Source of the DNA: Pyronema omphalodes
Taxonomy: Eukaryota; Ascomycota; Pezizomycetes; Pezizales; Pyronemataceae
Assembly (NCBI GenBank): GCA_024516155.1
Contig: JAJJXM010000048.1
Location: 124,001 to 188,000, forward strand
Direction: 5' to 3'
DNA length: 64,000 nucleotides
The notes below the pieces were generated by a model, which did no database searches, was not told where the DNA came from, and saw only the letters and a program-made list of their open reading frames with translations. Positions 14,728 through 29,697 of this stretch are shown here, one piece after another (within the stretch, counting starts at the first letter, position 1; each line of letters opens with the position of its first letter). Made by a program: the position numbers and the translations under genes.

Positions 14728-14850
14728 AGAATCAAAACGACAGAATCAAAACACGATAGAATCAAAACATGACAGAAACAAAACGAATCAAAACGAAACG
14801 ATAGAATCAAAACATGATAGAATCAAAAAGAAACGAAGCAAAAAGAAACA
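14728..14850. repeat. AGAATCAAAAC/ACGAT degenerate repeat
   Basis: About seven imperfect copies of a 12-16 bp unit containing GAATCAAAAC or GAAACAAAAC, separated by GACA or GATA. It is purine-rich on one strand and has no coding value. Confidence 0.75.
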
Positions 14851-15295
14851 AAACGAAAAAAAAGATAATTTATCTGCCTGTGTAATCGTGATTAACAGTC
14901 ATTTGCGTTTTTTTTGCGTTTCATGATTCGGATCGGAAGGTTTCATCATACGATGATAGATGACAGATGATAGATGATAGATGATAGATGTGAGCGAAAA
15001 GAAAATGTATCGGGAACTTGGGCTTGGAGTCGGTATCGGAGGACTAGGGATGAGGGATCGGAGGACTGAGGGTTAGAAATCGGAGTCGGGGTTTATCGGA
15101 GGAATCGGGAACTATGGGAACTATGGTAAGATACGGGAGGTTCGGAGGGATCGGGAACTATAGTATGGGGAGATAACGGTTTATCTATCGACTATACCAG
15201 ACTTTATGTGTTACGACGGAGATATAATTGTGATGGAGATATTTTACTATCGAGTTACGACGGGGGATATTATGGTTTTGTTTCCATGAGATATG

Positions 15296-15376
15296 AGATA
15301 TGGGATATGGGGGATATGGGAGATATGGGGGATATGGGGGATATGGGGGATGGGGGATATGGGGGATATAGGGGAT
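15296..15376. repeat. GATATGGGG nonamer repeat
   Basis: About eight copies of GATATGGGG and close variants. The G-tracts occur every nine bases on the + strand, so this strand could form G-quadruplex structures. Confidence 0.8.
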
Positions 15377-16634
15377 GTTGAGTTATTTCATCACCAGAAA
15401 ACTCGGGTTAATCGTAACTTTTAGAAGTTGGAATATACCATATCATATCATATCATACCGAACCCCGAACCCCGGAGCTCAATCTCAATCTTAACTTCAC
15501 TTCGGAGCCCGTGGAGCCCGTGGAGCCCGAGCAGTCATAGAAGCCGAGGAGTCATGATACCATAAGAGTCCGAAGCCCGTGGAGCCCAGGGAGCCCGGAG
15601 ATCCTCACCATAAGAGCCCTCGGAAGCAAGCACCGAACAGCCCAACCCAAGCAAACCCAAGCCAAGCCAAGCCAAGCTACCAAAACTCAACCCCAGCCCC
15701 GGCCTCCGGGTATCATACCCGCCCGACTCCGATCATCAACGCCCGATACCGATCATCACCGCGTACAGTAGTAAGCTGTCACTGTCACTGTCGCTGTCGT
15801 AGTCGGAGTCGTAGTCGTAGTCACTGCAGTACCGTAGCACCGTAGTAGCACTGTGGCAGTAGGCTCCGTAGCAGTCAGTAGTCAGTAGGCTCGCCGCTCC
15901 GTAGCAGCAAGAAACGAGAAACCAAAAACGAGAAACCAAAAACGAGAAACCAAAAACGAAATTTTCACCTCACGACGATGTCCGATGACTAACATAACAC
16001 CGCATCTACACATGAAACGAACGAGAAATTTTTTCACCCCGATGACTAACACCTCGTCTGCAAAACCAGTGTAAAACAACGAATCTAACCAACCTAACGA
16101 AAACTACAGAAGGCCTATTTTCGGCAGCGTTCATAAGGCTCCTAAGCTCCCAGGCTCCCCGGGTTCCCAGGCTCCCCGGGTTCCCAGGCCAGGCTTTAAG
16201 GGTGTCTAGGTTGCTAAGGTTCCTGGGGTTAACGTCATAACCATAGGATTTCAAAGTCAGAGTCATACATCGTAAAAAATTCATGGTGGAATTTGGATAC
16301 TTGTACTGGGATTTTTATGCACTATGGACTATGCACTACAAAACCTACACAGCACGGACTACAGAAGCTCTACGACTATACCAAGAACCATGAAAATCCC
16401 CAGACTACAGGCTACAGGCTACAGCTGTCAAAACTCAGAACTCAGAGTCAGAGTCGGAGTCAGTAACCTACATATGTACAAACCCCGGTATATAGTATCA
16501 AGTTTCAACTAAGGGTAGCTGTCAAGACTCGGGAGTTATGATCCGGTGTTAGTAGCATCGTGATGGCATCGTGATGGGATCGTGATGGGATCGTGATGGA
16601 ATCGTGGGATCGAGTATCCGGGGAAGGGGGTTAA

Positions 16635-16665
16635 GGTTAAGGTTAAGGTTAAGGTTAAGGTTGAG
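16635..16665. repeat. TTAAGG hexamer repeat
   Basis: Five consecutive TTAAGG units. The unit superficially resembles a telomere repeat but differs from the TTAGGG of filamentous ascomycetes, and its flanks are ordinary spacer. Confidence 0.8.
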
Positions 16666-19600
16666 CTTGAACTTGAACTTGCGGAGGCCTTGCGGGATCG
16701 GAGGGAAGGGATTGAGGGAAGGGGTTGAGGGATTGAGGGATTGAGGGATGAGGGATGAGGGATGAGGGAGTTGATGATGATGATGGATTCGTCACGCTGA
16801 CAAAGTTGACAGGTATAGCGGGTATGATGGGTATGTCTGTGTAGCGGGTATGTATGACATATCTTAGGGTCCCTATTCTTTTCTTTTTATTTTCCTTTTT
16901 TTCGTTTTCTTTTTTCTGTTTTCTGTTTTCTTTTTTTAAAACACCATTTACAGGCCCTGATGCTATAGGGAGGGAGTCAGGGACTGTAAAAGATACCTAC
17001 ATACATCCCATCCCATACAGCGACCAGCGACCGGCCAAGTTGAAGTTAAAGTTGAAGCTACGTAAGTTGAAGCTACCGGCATGTAAGTGAAGCTATGCTG
17101 CTATGGTGCCGTAAGCTACAAAAAAAAAATGATCGACAGTTGACACACGAAGTTCGAACAACCGGCACTTCTGATCAACGTCATAAGCCGCTTTTAGTCC
17201 GTACTAGCATACTTAAGCCGCAAGTGTCAAGTGTCAAGTTCCAAGTGCCAAGTTGTGGTTATGGTTATGACGATGATCATGGGGTTTTTTGGTTTTGAGG
17301 TTTGAGGTGTTAAACTTTACCATCTGTAAACTACTGTATGTACAGTCGTGTTTATTCTGACTAGGGAGGTAGCTATGTATGGACATACGGGAGATTGACG
17401 TATGTGCTATATATAGATATACATAGCTTGCAGATGAGATCCTTTTTTTTTTTTTTTTCCGTTGGTGACTTTCGTCGCTGCGTTCGCGTAGCTAATTCGC
17501 CACATACTACTCGCCACACTTAAAATGAAAAATGAAAAATGAAAAATGCTCTGTAGTATTACGTTTAAATATTTGTTTTGTGTGACTTGACTTCATGTTG
17601 CGAAGTCTTTAAGCCTCCTGGTTCTTGGATGGATAGATGAAGGTTAGGAAGGATGTATTTGTTACGATGAAAATTTCTTTCCATGGTTACGCAGTTGTTA
17701 CATGGCTGAAAATATCGGTGTATCGGTGTATCGCTGTGTTGCTGTATCGGTGAATTGCTGGTGTACATATGTATCGCCATTGGATAACCACTGGATTAAC
17801 TAACCACACTCCAAATTGAGACATAATTTTTTTCAACCACGAGGAAAAAACCATCAAACCACAACCCACAAACCCAAACCAAAGCCCCATAGCATAGCAT
17901 AGGGATCTCCATCTCCTCACTCCAAGCTCCAAGCCCCGAGCTCCTCGTGTCTTGTCTTGTCATGCATTAAAATTTCCGTAGGGAGTCGTCTCATCTCATA
18001 CCCCAAAAGATCATCGCTCGCTAAACGCCGAAAAAAAAAATCTTCACCGTGTTGCTGTGGATCGTAGTTGTAGTCGTGGTGGTTATGGTTGTGGTTGTTG
18101 TTACGCAAAAGTGGCAGTAGTTCGGTGGCAAAAACAGTGCCAGTGCCAGTGCCACCTTACCAGTAACCACGGTCCACCATACAGCATCATACAGACACCA
18201 GCATACGTACGTACGGATGAAATTTTTTTTCTCTACCGGGGCGGGGGAGGGGGGTTTGTTTGTCTCGTTTAGGGCGCGTTTTATTATGATGGATGGGAAT
18301 GTATGGTGATGTCGCTGATGATGATTTCGTTGCTGCTGGATATGGAGTTTCGGAATTACCATCGCATCCCATCCATCATACCCATGATTAATGAGATCTA
18401 CCATTTATCCCGTCCCAAGCGCCGGATCTATATTCATCCAAGCGAGCGAGAAAGCGAGTGGCTTTTTTTTTTTTTTTTTTTTGTTACAGTACAGTACAGC
18501 ATAGTATAAGCCATGCATACCTATGGAGGTTTGTTATGTACGGTGTTACGGTGTTTCGTTACCTCCGATCACAGGACCAGGGTATTATGCGTGTAGGGTA
18601 TCTACACCTACACCTAGAACTTCCAAAGGTCTCAAGAGTTTGAGTCTCGACGGAGATACTTTGTGGCTACCTTAGGTCCTAGGTTCTAGAGACGGTAGAC
18701 CTTTCTTATGTACTCATAGGATGGGCCCACAGTACTTACTATGTACTCTATCTACATACTACGAGATGAGATTCCAGCATCCAGCCCATCCGGTGAACTC
18801 TATGGCGTTTTTTTAGTCATGATTCGTGATGTGTTGTGGTATGGTTTTTTATGCCGGCATAGATGCGTCTTATCCCAAGTTCTGTGGCGTATCTAGTATC
18901 TAGCATTCGGCATCTAGTATCTACTGTAGAGTAATCTGGTGTACATAGGTGACATACAGACGTTCGCAGCAAAATAGCAAGACGGCAGAAAAACAATATG
19001 TAATCATCCGCTTTTGATTCCCAGTCGGACTTCGGATTTCGGAATGCTTCAGCCTATGTACATTGTCAGACGGTATCCTAGATTCCTAGGTACCCGGTGT
19101 GGCGTTGGTAGATAGATGCTAAATAGATGCTAGATAGATGTAAACGGCGTTTGCAAACGAAAAAATTTCTGGACGGGTTTATGGTGGGGCTTGTATGTAG
19201 TCACCCGTATTGCATACTTATCCTACCGTCTACGATGTGTACATTATGGTGCAATAATTATCAATAGTTTCCGTAGCTAGAGATTACGCTGATTACTATG
19301 TACATACACCTTTTTGGCATGGACCGGAAACGTCATGCAGTTATCTGTTACCACTAGCTTCAGTATCGACCGAACTGTATGGTGACCATAGCAAAAAAAA
19401 CACCATGAACAACACCATACCATACCATACAGCCAAGAAAAACAATTTGTTTGCATTGAAACTCCGCACTATTTTTGTTTGCCTCCCCCCAAGATGTTAT
19501 TTCCTTTTCCATTCCTTAGGGAATCAAATGTACTAAGCTATACTAGTCCATAGAAACGAGAAGAAATTTCAGAAAACGTGCTCAATGAATTGCTCACCGT

Positions 19601-22600
19601 GCGCGCCTACTACAAACACATGTCACCATACTTAGACATAGGCTCGGACGTTTTTTTGATTGTTTTGTCCCGTCTCGTCTCGTCTCGTCTGATTTTTTTT
19701 CTTTCGCGGCTCGGCTGCTGGATGGATGGATGGATGGATGGATTCATTGCTTCGGAACGAGAATCGAGATGAACTTATGAAGTGCTCACTGCTCATTGCT
19801 CACTGCTCAGGGGTTTACGGTACGGTGCGGTGCGGCTCCGGGTGCTCCGGATGCTTCGGCGGCTTCTCTGGCACGTTTTTTTGACTTCGGAATAGATGTT
19901 GCCGTATTGTACGGTATGGACTTATGGTGGCATACCATGCATACATGTATGTAGCTTGTGGCGCATGTTTCGCACGTTTCGCATGCTACGGTGACTGATC
20001 TTCCTTGATGGTTATGGTTATGATTTCTTATTCTGGTTTCCTTTGCACACTTTAGGATCTTGTAGATTATGGTATATATAAGGCAGGACGGATAATTATT
20101 TCTTTCTTTTTTTCTTTTTGGACATTCCCAGGACCGCAGTCCGCTACTGTAGTTAATGTATCTTCGCTTACTATTGATTTTAAGTTTTCGCATATCGTTG
20201 ACTGTATGGCTCCATTATAATTATCCATACATTCCCCCACGTCCGCTTATTCAAACCCTCTTCCTCCTCCTCCTACCCCCACCACGCCGTGAGAAATTTC
20301 CTTCTCCTTCTCTTGCTCCTTCAGTTCCTATCCCCAAAACGGAGAGTAAAAACGATAGACACAACGGATAGATTTCCTATTTCGGGATACTAAACATCAT
20401 GGAAAGAATTACCTTACCTTACCATACCTTACCTAAACACGTGTAACATACCCGCGGATATTTTTATAGCACCATATGCACCATATGCGAGTTGAACGTA
20501 TGTATGTACCTGCTGTGGTGCTATGCTGCGTACGGTGCATAACCTGTCAAAAAGATCATCCACAGTCCATACATAGTCCATGGCAACGGTCAACGGTCAC
20601 TGTCGACCTATGGTCCATGCTGCTGTATACTGACTTATACTAGGCTAGATTTGGTGAACTTACCAAGAAAGTTTTACGCATGGTGCGGCGTTGGGTGTCC
20701 AGCGGCCAGCGGCCAGCAGCCAGCAGCAAGCTTCTTTCTCCCACTATGTATCACCCCCCCCCCCCCCCACACACACACCCCCGGTTCAGGAACACTGCGG
20801 ATAGCAGGACTATACTGAATGGGGGTAGAATTAGGAGAAATTGTGTTGAGTTTTCGGTTTCATCACAGATTCATCATAGATTCATCATGGCAGAAACTTG
20901 AAGCTGATACAGAGAGGAGAGGAGAGGATATGTAAAGAAATGCCGTAATTACGAGTACAGGCATGTAAATGATGGCTAGATTTCTAGCTTCTATGTATGA
21001 TTTTTTGAATTTTTGTTATTGCTAGCAGTTAGTCACCATTTTTTGCCACAAAGTATTCGTTATACATACAGGCACTGGACATACATAATTCGTTAAATTT
21101 CGCCGCTTTTCAGGGTAAAAACAAAAAAAGTATGCTTAACTTGGTATGGATAAATTAGGATAAAGTCAAAATATAGTGTACATATACCATACAGCCTACA
21201 GACACAGGCATGTAACCATAAGCTAAACACAAAAAAGCTTGGTTGATCTTGGAGAGACTCTAAGAAAGGGTGGAAATATTGCCAAGATTTGGAAAAAGTT
21301 ACGATGAGAAGTTTTACGATCGATTTCTTCGGTAGTGTCGATTGTGTACAGCAAGACTGAAGTAGTGCGAGAGAAGAATAGTGTTCATACTGTAGTGTCT
21401 TTTACTCACGAAGGTTTGCATGTGCGCGTGGCATGGTTCTTGCAAGTTCTCAGTCCATTGCTATGAGTGTGGGGGTTACAGAAACGTTTTGGGGGGTGAG
21501 ACTTAGAGTGGTTTTTTGAATCATTCGTGGGGGTGGTTTAGTTGAAGCCTGAAACTGGATGGTTCATGATATTCGGAAGATCAGATATGCATATATACAG
21601 ATCTTATCTAGATAAAAAAATCGACTTGTCATGCTAACTTATTTTTTCCATCGTTTCCGTTGTTTCGTCCTTTTTGAGCCAGTGTATGCGTCGTAATTCT
21701 TGTGATCGTCGATTGCATAACGCAGACACCGCCGCAATGCAGGTGCATAAACGTTCTGCTCGTTGTCAGACAGCCTCCTTCTTCTCCCCTCCACCCCCTA
21801 CCCCCCCAGAAAAAAAATCTCCCTAGAAAAATACCCTACGTGCACATTCATATCCGTCGGTCTTGGCTATAATCCACCGTGGAAAGGACGGGGGCGAAGG
21901 ATAGTTCCTGGCATCTGCGAACTTGGAACCTTTACTTTTATGCATCGCCTTCACCAAGCTCCCGCTGTTTACCCGTGTGTGGCCGCTGGAACCCTAGTGC
22001 GGCCGTTGGATGGATTCAAGCGGAGATGGAGGGGGGAGGGGGGCGGTGGTGGCTTTAGAAAGTTGAACCAAATCTACGATAGTGCCCGCTTTGACCTCCC
22101 TTCACCACTGTTGGTCCGATCCCGATAAAGTCCAATTCCTAACCAACACCAATTTTCTACGCCGCTTCCTTCTGAAGCATTCACCAACGCCGCCCGTAGA
22201 AGCTTTAAGCACCATAGGATGAACAACGCCGATTGAGGCTATGTTATTGCTGTATGTACCTGTGCTTTGCTTTGCTTTGCTTCCTTCTTTACCGGTTATC
22301 TTGGCCGGCTCAGTGCACTGTCGTATGTGGAAGCTTTGACAAAGTGAAGCTTGCATAGTCTGTGTACATAGTCTGTGTAGCTTATGTCTCTCTATGCGGG
22401 TGTATATGGTGACCATATGGCACCATCAAACCATAAAATTTAGGGAGAAAGATACATACGGTAGATAGACATCCGCATATAGTTCGATGGTAGGTGATAC
22501 GATCATCAGAAGTAAGTACGCAGAATGCAAAAATGGTTCCTTGCATGCTCCAGAATCGTATGGATCGATCTGGCTGCCTTTGTGTAATCATGTCAAAAAA

Positions 22601-25600
22601 AAAAAAAATCTCCCCGATGATGCTGCGCCGCTGATGCAGATAATCTAGAGTCGTCTGTGGACTGTGCTTTTCATTGCCGTTATTGCCTCGGACTCACTTG
22701 TCGGTTGGCTTCGATAGGCTTCGATGGGCTTCGCTTCGCTGGGTCGTGATTTTTTTCTTTTGTGAGGAATTGAGAATTGCACTATGTAATACCTGGCTGC
22801 TGGGAAGAAATGTGTAGTTTCCCTACCCTAGATATGATATGTTTATCGTTGTGTAAAAAGTCAATTGCATCAACATGACATTTGAATCCGGACTTGATTG
22901 CGGCAAATGACAATCCAGTATTACCGTTGGGTACATATGGCAGCCAATCGCGTTGCCAAGAAAAAATAACAGTAGATATATGACTGGGAAATGATGGTTG
23001 ATGAGATGTCACTGCGGTATCCTTCCTCCCTCCCTCCCTCCCGTCCCGTTACGTGGGGAAATCGCTACCTTAGTCACTATACACGTCCTCGTCCACGTCC
23101 AAAGTCCTACCGCTGTCTACTCCGAGTTTCATCTTCTCGCCAACTCCCTCCCTCCCTCCCGGTGACGAGACACGCCCGGATGGTTTCGCCTTGTACGCTT
23201 CACACCACGCTTTGCACGCACGCTTTGCTACGGATGATGCGATGCTGCGGTTAGACATGGTTCACAAGAGGGGTCAATTGCATTTGGTAGACAGATGCGT
23301 TATGTGGTTACACTTGCCGGCTCGGATCGTGAAGGTTAGTTCCCAACTTCGCTGAGTTGTCGTTTATGCTTAACTAGATGGTTGTTAGGGGCCTGTATGG
23401 TGGACGTCGCTTTGCAGTGGTGGTGGTTTTATGCAGTGCTTGCCGTAGCCCTTAGGTCAATACGAACCCAGCATCACAGCTAACCGGACAAGAAACTTGG
23501 AAGCGTAGAGACACTTGGTGGTTAGCTTCTTCAAGTCCATCCAGTATTTACTCTAAATCCGGTTGGCATCAGGAACACCCTGCTTGACGGAAACTAATTT
23601 AGTTGACAAAATTCACGTCTACGGCATAGATAGTTTACAGGTCGGCCAACTCAATCGCTTTCAAATTCGCTAAACTCGGCCACTAGAACTGATAGCTTCA
23701 ACCCGTGGAGAGAAATTACTATTATCATGCCGCGTCGTGAGCTGAGAATACAGATGATGCAAGATATTTTGAGACATGAAAGAAAGCTATCAATGCAAAC
23801 TATCGTCAGTAGGAATCCCGACGGAGCTTTTAGGATCTGAGACATGAAGATTTTTTATGTACTGCAGAACTCTATCGTTCGGTGGTCTTGGTATGTGATG
23901 GCGAAGAATAGGATCAGGTCACAACTATGTGCACGGACACTCGATTGAACTGAACGAACCAGAGAGAGCTGGTGGATGGCGAAAGATGCTAAGAATGAAT
24001 GCTAGATGGATATAGTTGCTTGCTAGATGGGACGATTTGAGTAGTTTAGGGACGACGCTCAGGCAGCTTAAAGTTTCCAAAACGAACTCAAAGTTCTAGG
24101 AAAAGCCACAAAGAAGCTTGCGAAGCCGATATTCCTCCTAGCTACAACCATCTTGAAGCTATCGTCAACTAAAGGTCTCCACCAAGAAAGTCTAAATATC
24201 GCCGCTGGAAGATAGTTTGTGCCGCCCCAAGGGCTCGGACTCCAGCGGCCAGGTTATTGGGGTGTTAGTGCGGGGTGTATCTTGAGTAGCGGATGTTTAC
24301 ATGAGGATTTCGTTACCATTGGTAGTGTGGGATGTTTCTTTAGGTCTCCTTAGATCGTTTTACAGTTGAATCGAGATTGTAATAGAATTCCAATACCGAG
24401 GCTTACCCAGGAAGTTGTTTCCCCACGAATTTCAAATATCCATCAGAAATTCGAGCTACATCCCACTCTCGGCAAGCACTACGGAAACTATTACCTATGG
24501 TAATTGATGTCTATTTCGTCTAGTAGACTATAGGATGAATTAAGGAGAAGCATAATGAACCCTAAGATTGTATTGGGTGAAGCCAAAAGGATATGTTTAG
24601 GTGCCTGGCGGGATGATTTGTTTATTACCCCAAGCCCGGCATCACGGCAACGTCTCCAACAGCGGGAAAACTAAACAAATACTATCCCAAAAGCTATGGA
24701 AACACTTCCCAATTTCATGGGAGCTAAAAGTCGAAACCCATACATAGCTCTGATCCAATTTCGGAAGTGAGATTCCTATGGACGGTTGGAATTCATCGAC
24801 AGAGGAACGTGGGAAGCTTGACAGGAGTACCAAGTTCTGACAGCTCGGCAACCCAGATAAAGAATGCTGCGTTATCCCTAGAATGGCACAAATGACAAGA
24901 CTCGCGTCCCGTCTTGCATCCCGCTGGCGTAGCTTAAGCCAGTTAAGCTAAATCTACAAACAGCTCACAACCACTCAGGAGCTGTCAGATGGTTCGTGAT
25001 GAAGATCCTCAAGATACGGATGCGGTATCTACGAAGCACGGAGCACCAATGGAAGCCCTAGAAAACTACTCACGAGTTCGACGAAACCAGGAAAAGTAAA
25101 GTAGTCGGGAACTATCAACAGCCGAGGAGATATGGAACCAACTGAAGCTTGGGAATCACGGGAGGTGTAGAGCTACAGTACGTATTGGTTCAACCGAACC
25201 CTAACTACGCCGTACATAAGCTTACCTTGAACGTCGGTTTAAACGAAAATCAGGGACTTTGGATGAGCACAAGTCCCAGGAATTCCGCAGACTGGTATGA
25301 GATTGGTGCAATTCAGGGACCCTTTAGATATGTGTACGTAATGATAGTCGTTGATAATCCTGATAGCCATGATGATAGTCCTAACAGTCCTGATAGACAG
25401 TGACCCTTTGTTAAAAATTTGGGACCCGTGCTGAATGCTAGACAGCATACTGGACAGGGTGAGGGCCCTGATTTACGATTTATGGCCAAGATTCAAATGG
25501 ACTATCAGTGAGCCGTCGTAAAGCTTCCGGGTAGCTTGATAGGGTGTCCAATAACAGCTCACCGCTTCTTGCTTGCGGATCTTTGACGGTCATTGCGAGC

Positions 25601-28600
25601 CCTGGAAAGCGTCAAATGTCTACGGCAGTCAATCAAAGCTTGTTAACGATGGTCATAGATAACCACATTCTCGAAAGCTTGTATCTATCCCTCGTCTTCC
25701 TAGTAAATACATCCTTTTGTATTCTTAACCTAGTTTTTTCAAAAGCCAATTAAAGCTCAGGCCTTGAACCCTCTCACCGCCAGTTGCAGACGAAAAGCTT
25801 GAACGACAGTCCATTATATCCCATTGGATGAATTCTGAAGATCATTCCCGAAAGATCTACCAGTTAAAGAGGTTGAAGTTACACGAAGCACGATGGACCT
25901 ACGGAAACGAGATCCATTGGCCATAAGTATGTAACTCAATTAGGGGAGGAGGGAAGAGTTTACACCTCCTGTACCTGAAGGCTTTCGAGCGCTAAAAGCA
26001 AGATCTACAAATCTTAGGCAGTGTTACGTGGCCCCCTTTACGAACATCTTAGACCAGAGTTTGACAGCGGTTCATTGTCGATGAAACTAACGCACCATAG
26101 AGTGGCAAAGCTTCTTTTTCACCGGGAGAGCTGATCGCCGGTGATGAAACGTATGTAGGCCACCGGCCTCCAAGAATCATAGCGACTGACTCGTGCTGCA
26201 TGTGTGGATTAATTTCCAACCCGAAGGCTGCAGGGGATTTTGTAAGTTTTCAGCAGCGGGCTTCATTAAGGTCTCCGTGGGTGGGCTCCCAAGGCTCACA
26301 GGGCTCTCAGTCAAGGAATCTGAATAGGGACTGAGACCTGGACCCAATGACCCAGCCCTAAACCCTGATAAAAAAAATACCATCGTTTCATTTTCATTCC
26401 ACGCTTCAATAAAACCCCTCACCAAAAGCTGAGCCGTACAAGAAAACGCCGCAACCATCGCCGCGAAGACCGCCGGAAATATTATCAGCCTATGCTGTAT
26501 CTCAGCTTCGCTAATTTCTAATAAGATCGACTTATAATATGCCGAATTGTGAGGTGCTTTAAAGTACGCACGGTAGTTTGTATGCCTGTTGTATATTTTG
26601 CCACTCTTTTTACGCACAATGATACGATGGCATTTTGTATATCTTGAAATCGATATTGAAATGAGGCAACAAAAACGGCTGTTCCAGGATTTATTTTTTC
26701 TTGGAGTTGTGGTGCCAGGCTGTATGTGATATAAAAACTCTGCAAGGCAAGGCGGCGCAGAGTAAGGTATGGTGGGGTAAAACTTGCAACGCCGTAATAA
26801 CGGAAGCTAAAGCCTAGGATGCTACTTTATTAAAGTACAACATCTTACCTTGTAAAATATTCTTTGTTACGTACAATGTCCGAATACAACAAGCATCGTC
26901 TTTTGCGAACCATGGTTTAAACTTTTTCAGTTATGAGACAGCAGTCATCTTGATCCGGGTTAAAAACAAGCATAAAATTTCAAACAAGCTGACAGCGGGT
27001 GCAGCGATACGTCGAAATAAAGTCAGCACAGGATTACCTTACCTTACATACCTCACAGCAGAAATAGTGTTCTTTCAGCTCTCAATTTTGTCACAGACTC
27101 CCAAACTCCCAAACTCCCAGACTCCCAGACTCCCAGAAAGCTGGGTACAGTCAAGGATCGTAAATGAATCGTAATACGTATCTTGTGGTATATAAGTACT
27201 TTATACATACTCCATAGAAAGCACGAAAAAGAGGAGAGAACAACAACGCAACGGAACAAGTTCCGTTGTTCCTCTCCAATCATGCTAACAATACGGGGAA
27301 TGGGTCGCCAGCACACCGAGGTTTAATCTAATATGTGTTGTGCTTTTATTGAATTTTGCTGTGCATCGCTTATATGCTTCATTATATTTTATCGTACTTC
27401 CGGCTGTGCTTCCGACTACACATTGTTTCGTTGCACTTCGCGGCCTTTTCCTGGTTGGTTGAGTACCTCAAATAACAAGCATACTGTGTTTACATTCGTG
27501 TCGTACAATAAGAGGGGAAAATAAGGTAGCAGAAAAAAAATTGCGTGTTGTGCGATCAAGCAACGGATATAATACAAGTTTGACGTGCTGCCGGTAAAAC
27601 TCTTACGGAATATGTTTGACCCGCATGCAACGGCAGAGAAAGGATTACGCAACGGAATGAAGCTGTTACACCATGGTTATATATTAGGGCTTGGGGTTTC
27701 TTCGACAAATTATAGTAGTCTGAAAATAGTCTATGTTCGATACAATTAGAAATAATTACCTGCAGGACGGATAAAAGAGGAAGACGATCACGATCCATAA
27801 TCTATCACTCGATATTTCTGGTGAAAGGTTACACAATAAATACGGGTAATTACCATACCATCCACACCTGGGGCCCAGGAACTGAGGGGTCATATTTTGT
27901 TCTCGACTGATAACTGGATCTATGATGTCTATCTTTGGGATTATCCTCAAGGTACACGCAGCGAGTTTTTGCAAACGATGAATCGCGATCGCCAGTGGGC
28001 ATGAAACTGATGATGAAACGGTTGTCGATCAACTATCATGAATGGTGGGGTGTAATACTCCCTCTCAAACTAGGTAAAATATACATAGCAAATATCACCT
28101 CATTGTATTTTACTTACAGGCCAAATTCTATGATAATCTTATATGTTTTGAGCAACATGCATCACGCTTTTACTAACTGCTGACTATTCACCATTCAGGT
28201 GCATTCATTCAAAAATCAATGCACCTATATCCCAAAGCCAGCAATATAGCACCATAATATTGCAGCCTTAATTTGGAAAGTTAATTGCTTGACCAAAACT
28301 TCCTGCATCTCATCCAGCAGCCAGCAGCATCAGGTATGAAAAATTTCTTTTTTCAGTTTCTCAACATCCAATTATTCCTCAGAACCCACGATGTCTTCCA
28401 AGCCCTGGGAATCGTAGCGAAACCCACAGAAATTCAAATCTCAACAAAAATATCAGGCGGCCACCTTGCCTTTGGATCTCAATATACATAAGCCACAAAC
28501 TCTCTAACCCTCTAACCCACCAACCCTCTAACCGAAGTCAATTCTGAATACGGGCTTGCACAATTTGGAAACCTATAGACAAGGGACAAGGAGAGACCAA

Positions 28601-29697
28601 CCTTATTTTTATTAAACCCCCACCATCAACCATCAACCATCAACCATCCACCACCCACCACCCACCACCTATTTCCCCTCATGACCTATTTCACCACACA
28701 CCCCTACCCCGCCTACATACTCATCAAGCACGCCATCATGCCAAATTCATTGTGTACAGTGTATGGTATCTCTACGATTATAGCAAGCCGCATAATAAAA
28801 ATCTTATAAAACACCTATAGAAAGCTTACCTGCTTACCAGCTTGCATACTTGCACCCTGGCCGCACACCATCATTTCATAAATTTCAGAATTACTAATTT
28901 CCTACCAACCCATCACTAACCACCACCTTCAAAATATTTAAATACCTTAATACCGTATTCACCATACAGTACAATACAATACAATACATAGTCTGTATCT
29001 ATCCATCTATATCTATCTACCTACAGTATCTAGATAACTTCATAATCAACTACACACCTGCACCGTAGCATATGTAGACGATAGTTTCTTTTCCCGCCGC
29101 ATTCAGATTCATCAGTCCAGTCCACAAGAAATCGTGACAGACAGAATCCGCCACTGAGATGATATAATGTGATGATCACATGATTTCTCAGTTATGTATG
29201 TAGGTGGATGAAGAAAAACTCCACATCACGATATAGATCTTCCGTAGGAGTTGTAAGTTGCTTACACACTTAGCAACTTAGCAACTTAGCAACTTAACAA
29301 CTTAGCAACTTTTACATATCGAATTACTACTTAGCAACTTACCCCGCATTTATACAAATCCTACTAGATTACTACATATGTATGCATCCTGGATCCTAAA
29401 TCCATCATCCATGGTCAATGCAACCAATCGAGTCACCGGGTTGAGAATCGGAATCACTGGATATCACTTGAGATTTTGTGGTTCTGTATGTATGGTACAT
29501 ACATACGAGTAACGAGCCTACTATGTATGTTGCTTCTTGGGTCTTGACTGAATAATGATCATAGGGAGTAGAAGAAGTAGGAGAAGAAGATGAAGAGTTA
29601 GTAGGATAAGGTATATATGTACTTATCGGATATCCTGTCTTTTGGTTAGATAGATATAGTTCAAACTTCAGACTATGTATAATTTTCTAGTCCTGCA

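Noticed and set aside
16635..16665. Telomere-like TTAAGG repeat
   Set aside because: Only five units and not TTAGGG; it is embedded in unique spacer with other microsatellites, so there is no sign of an internal or terminal telomere.
26177..26617. 146-codon minus-strand open frame with a hydrophobic stretch
   Set aside because: One possible membrane segment but no signal, motif, splice context or recognisable family; it could be chance in AT-rich DNA.
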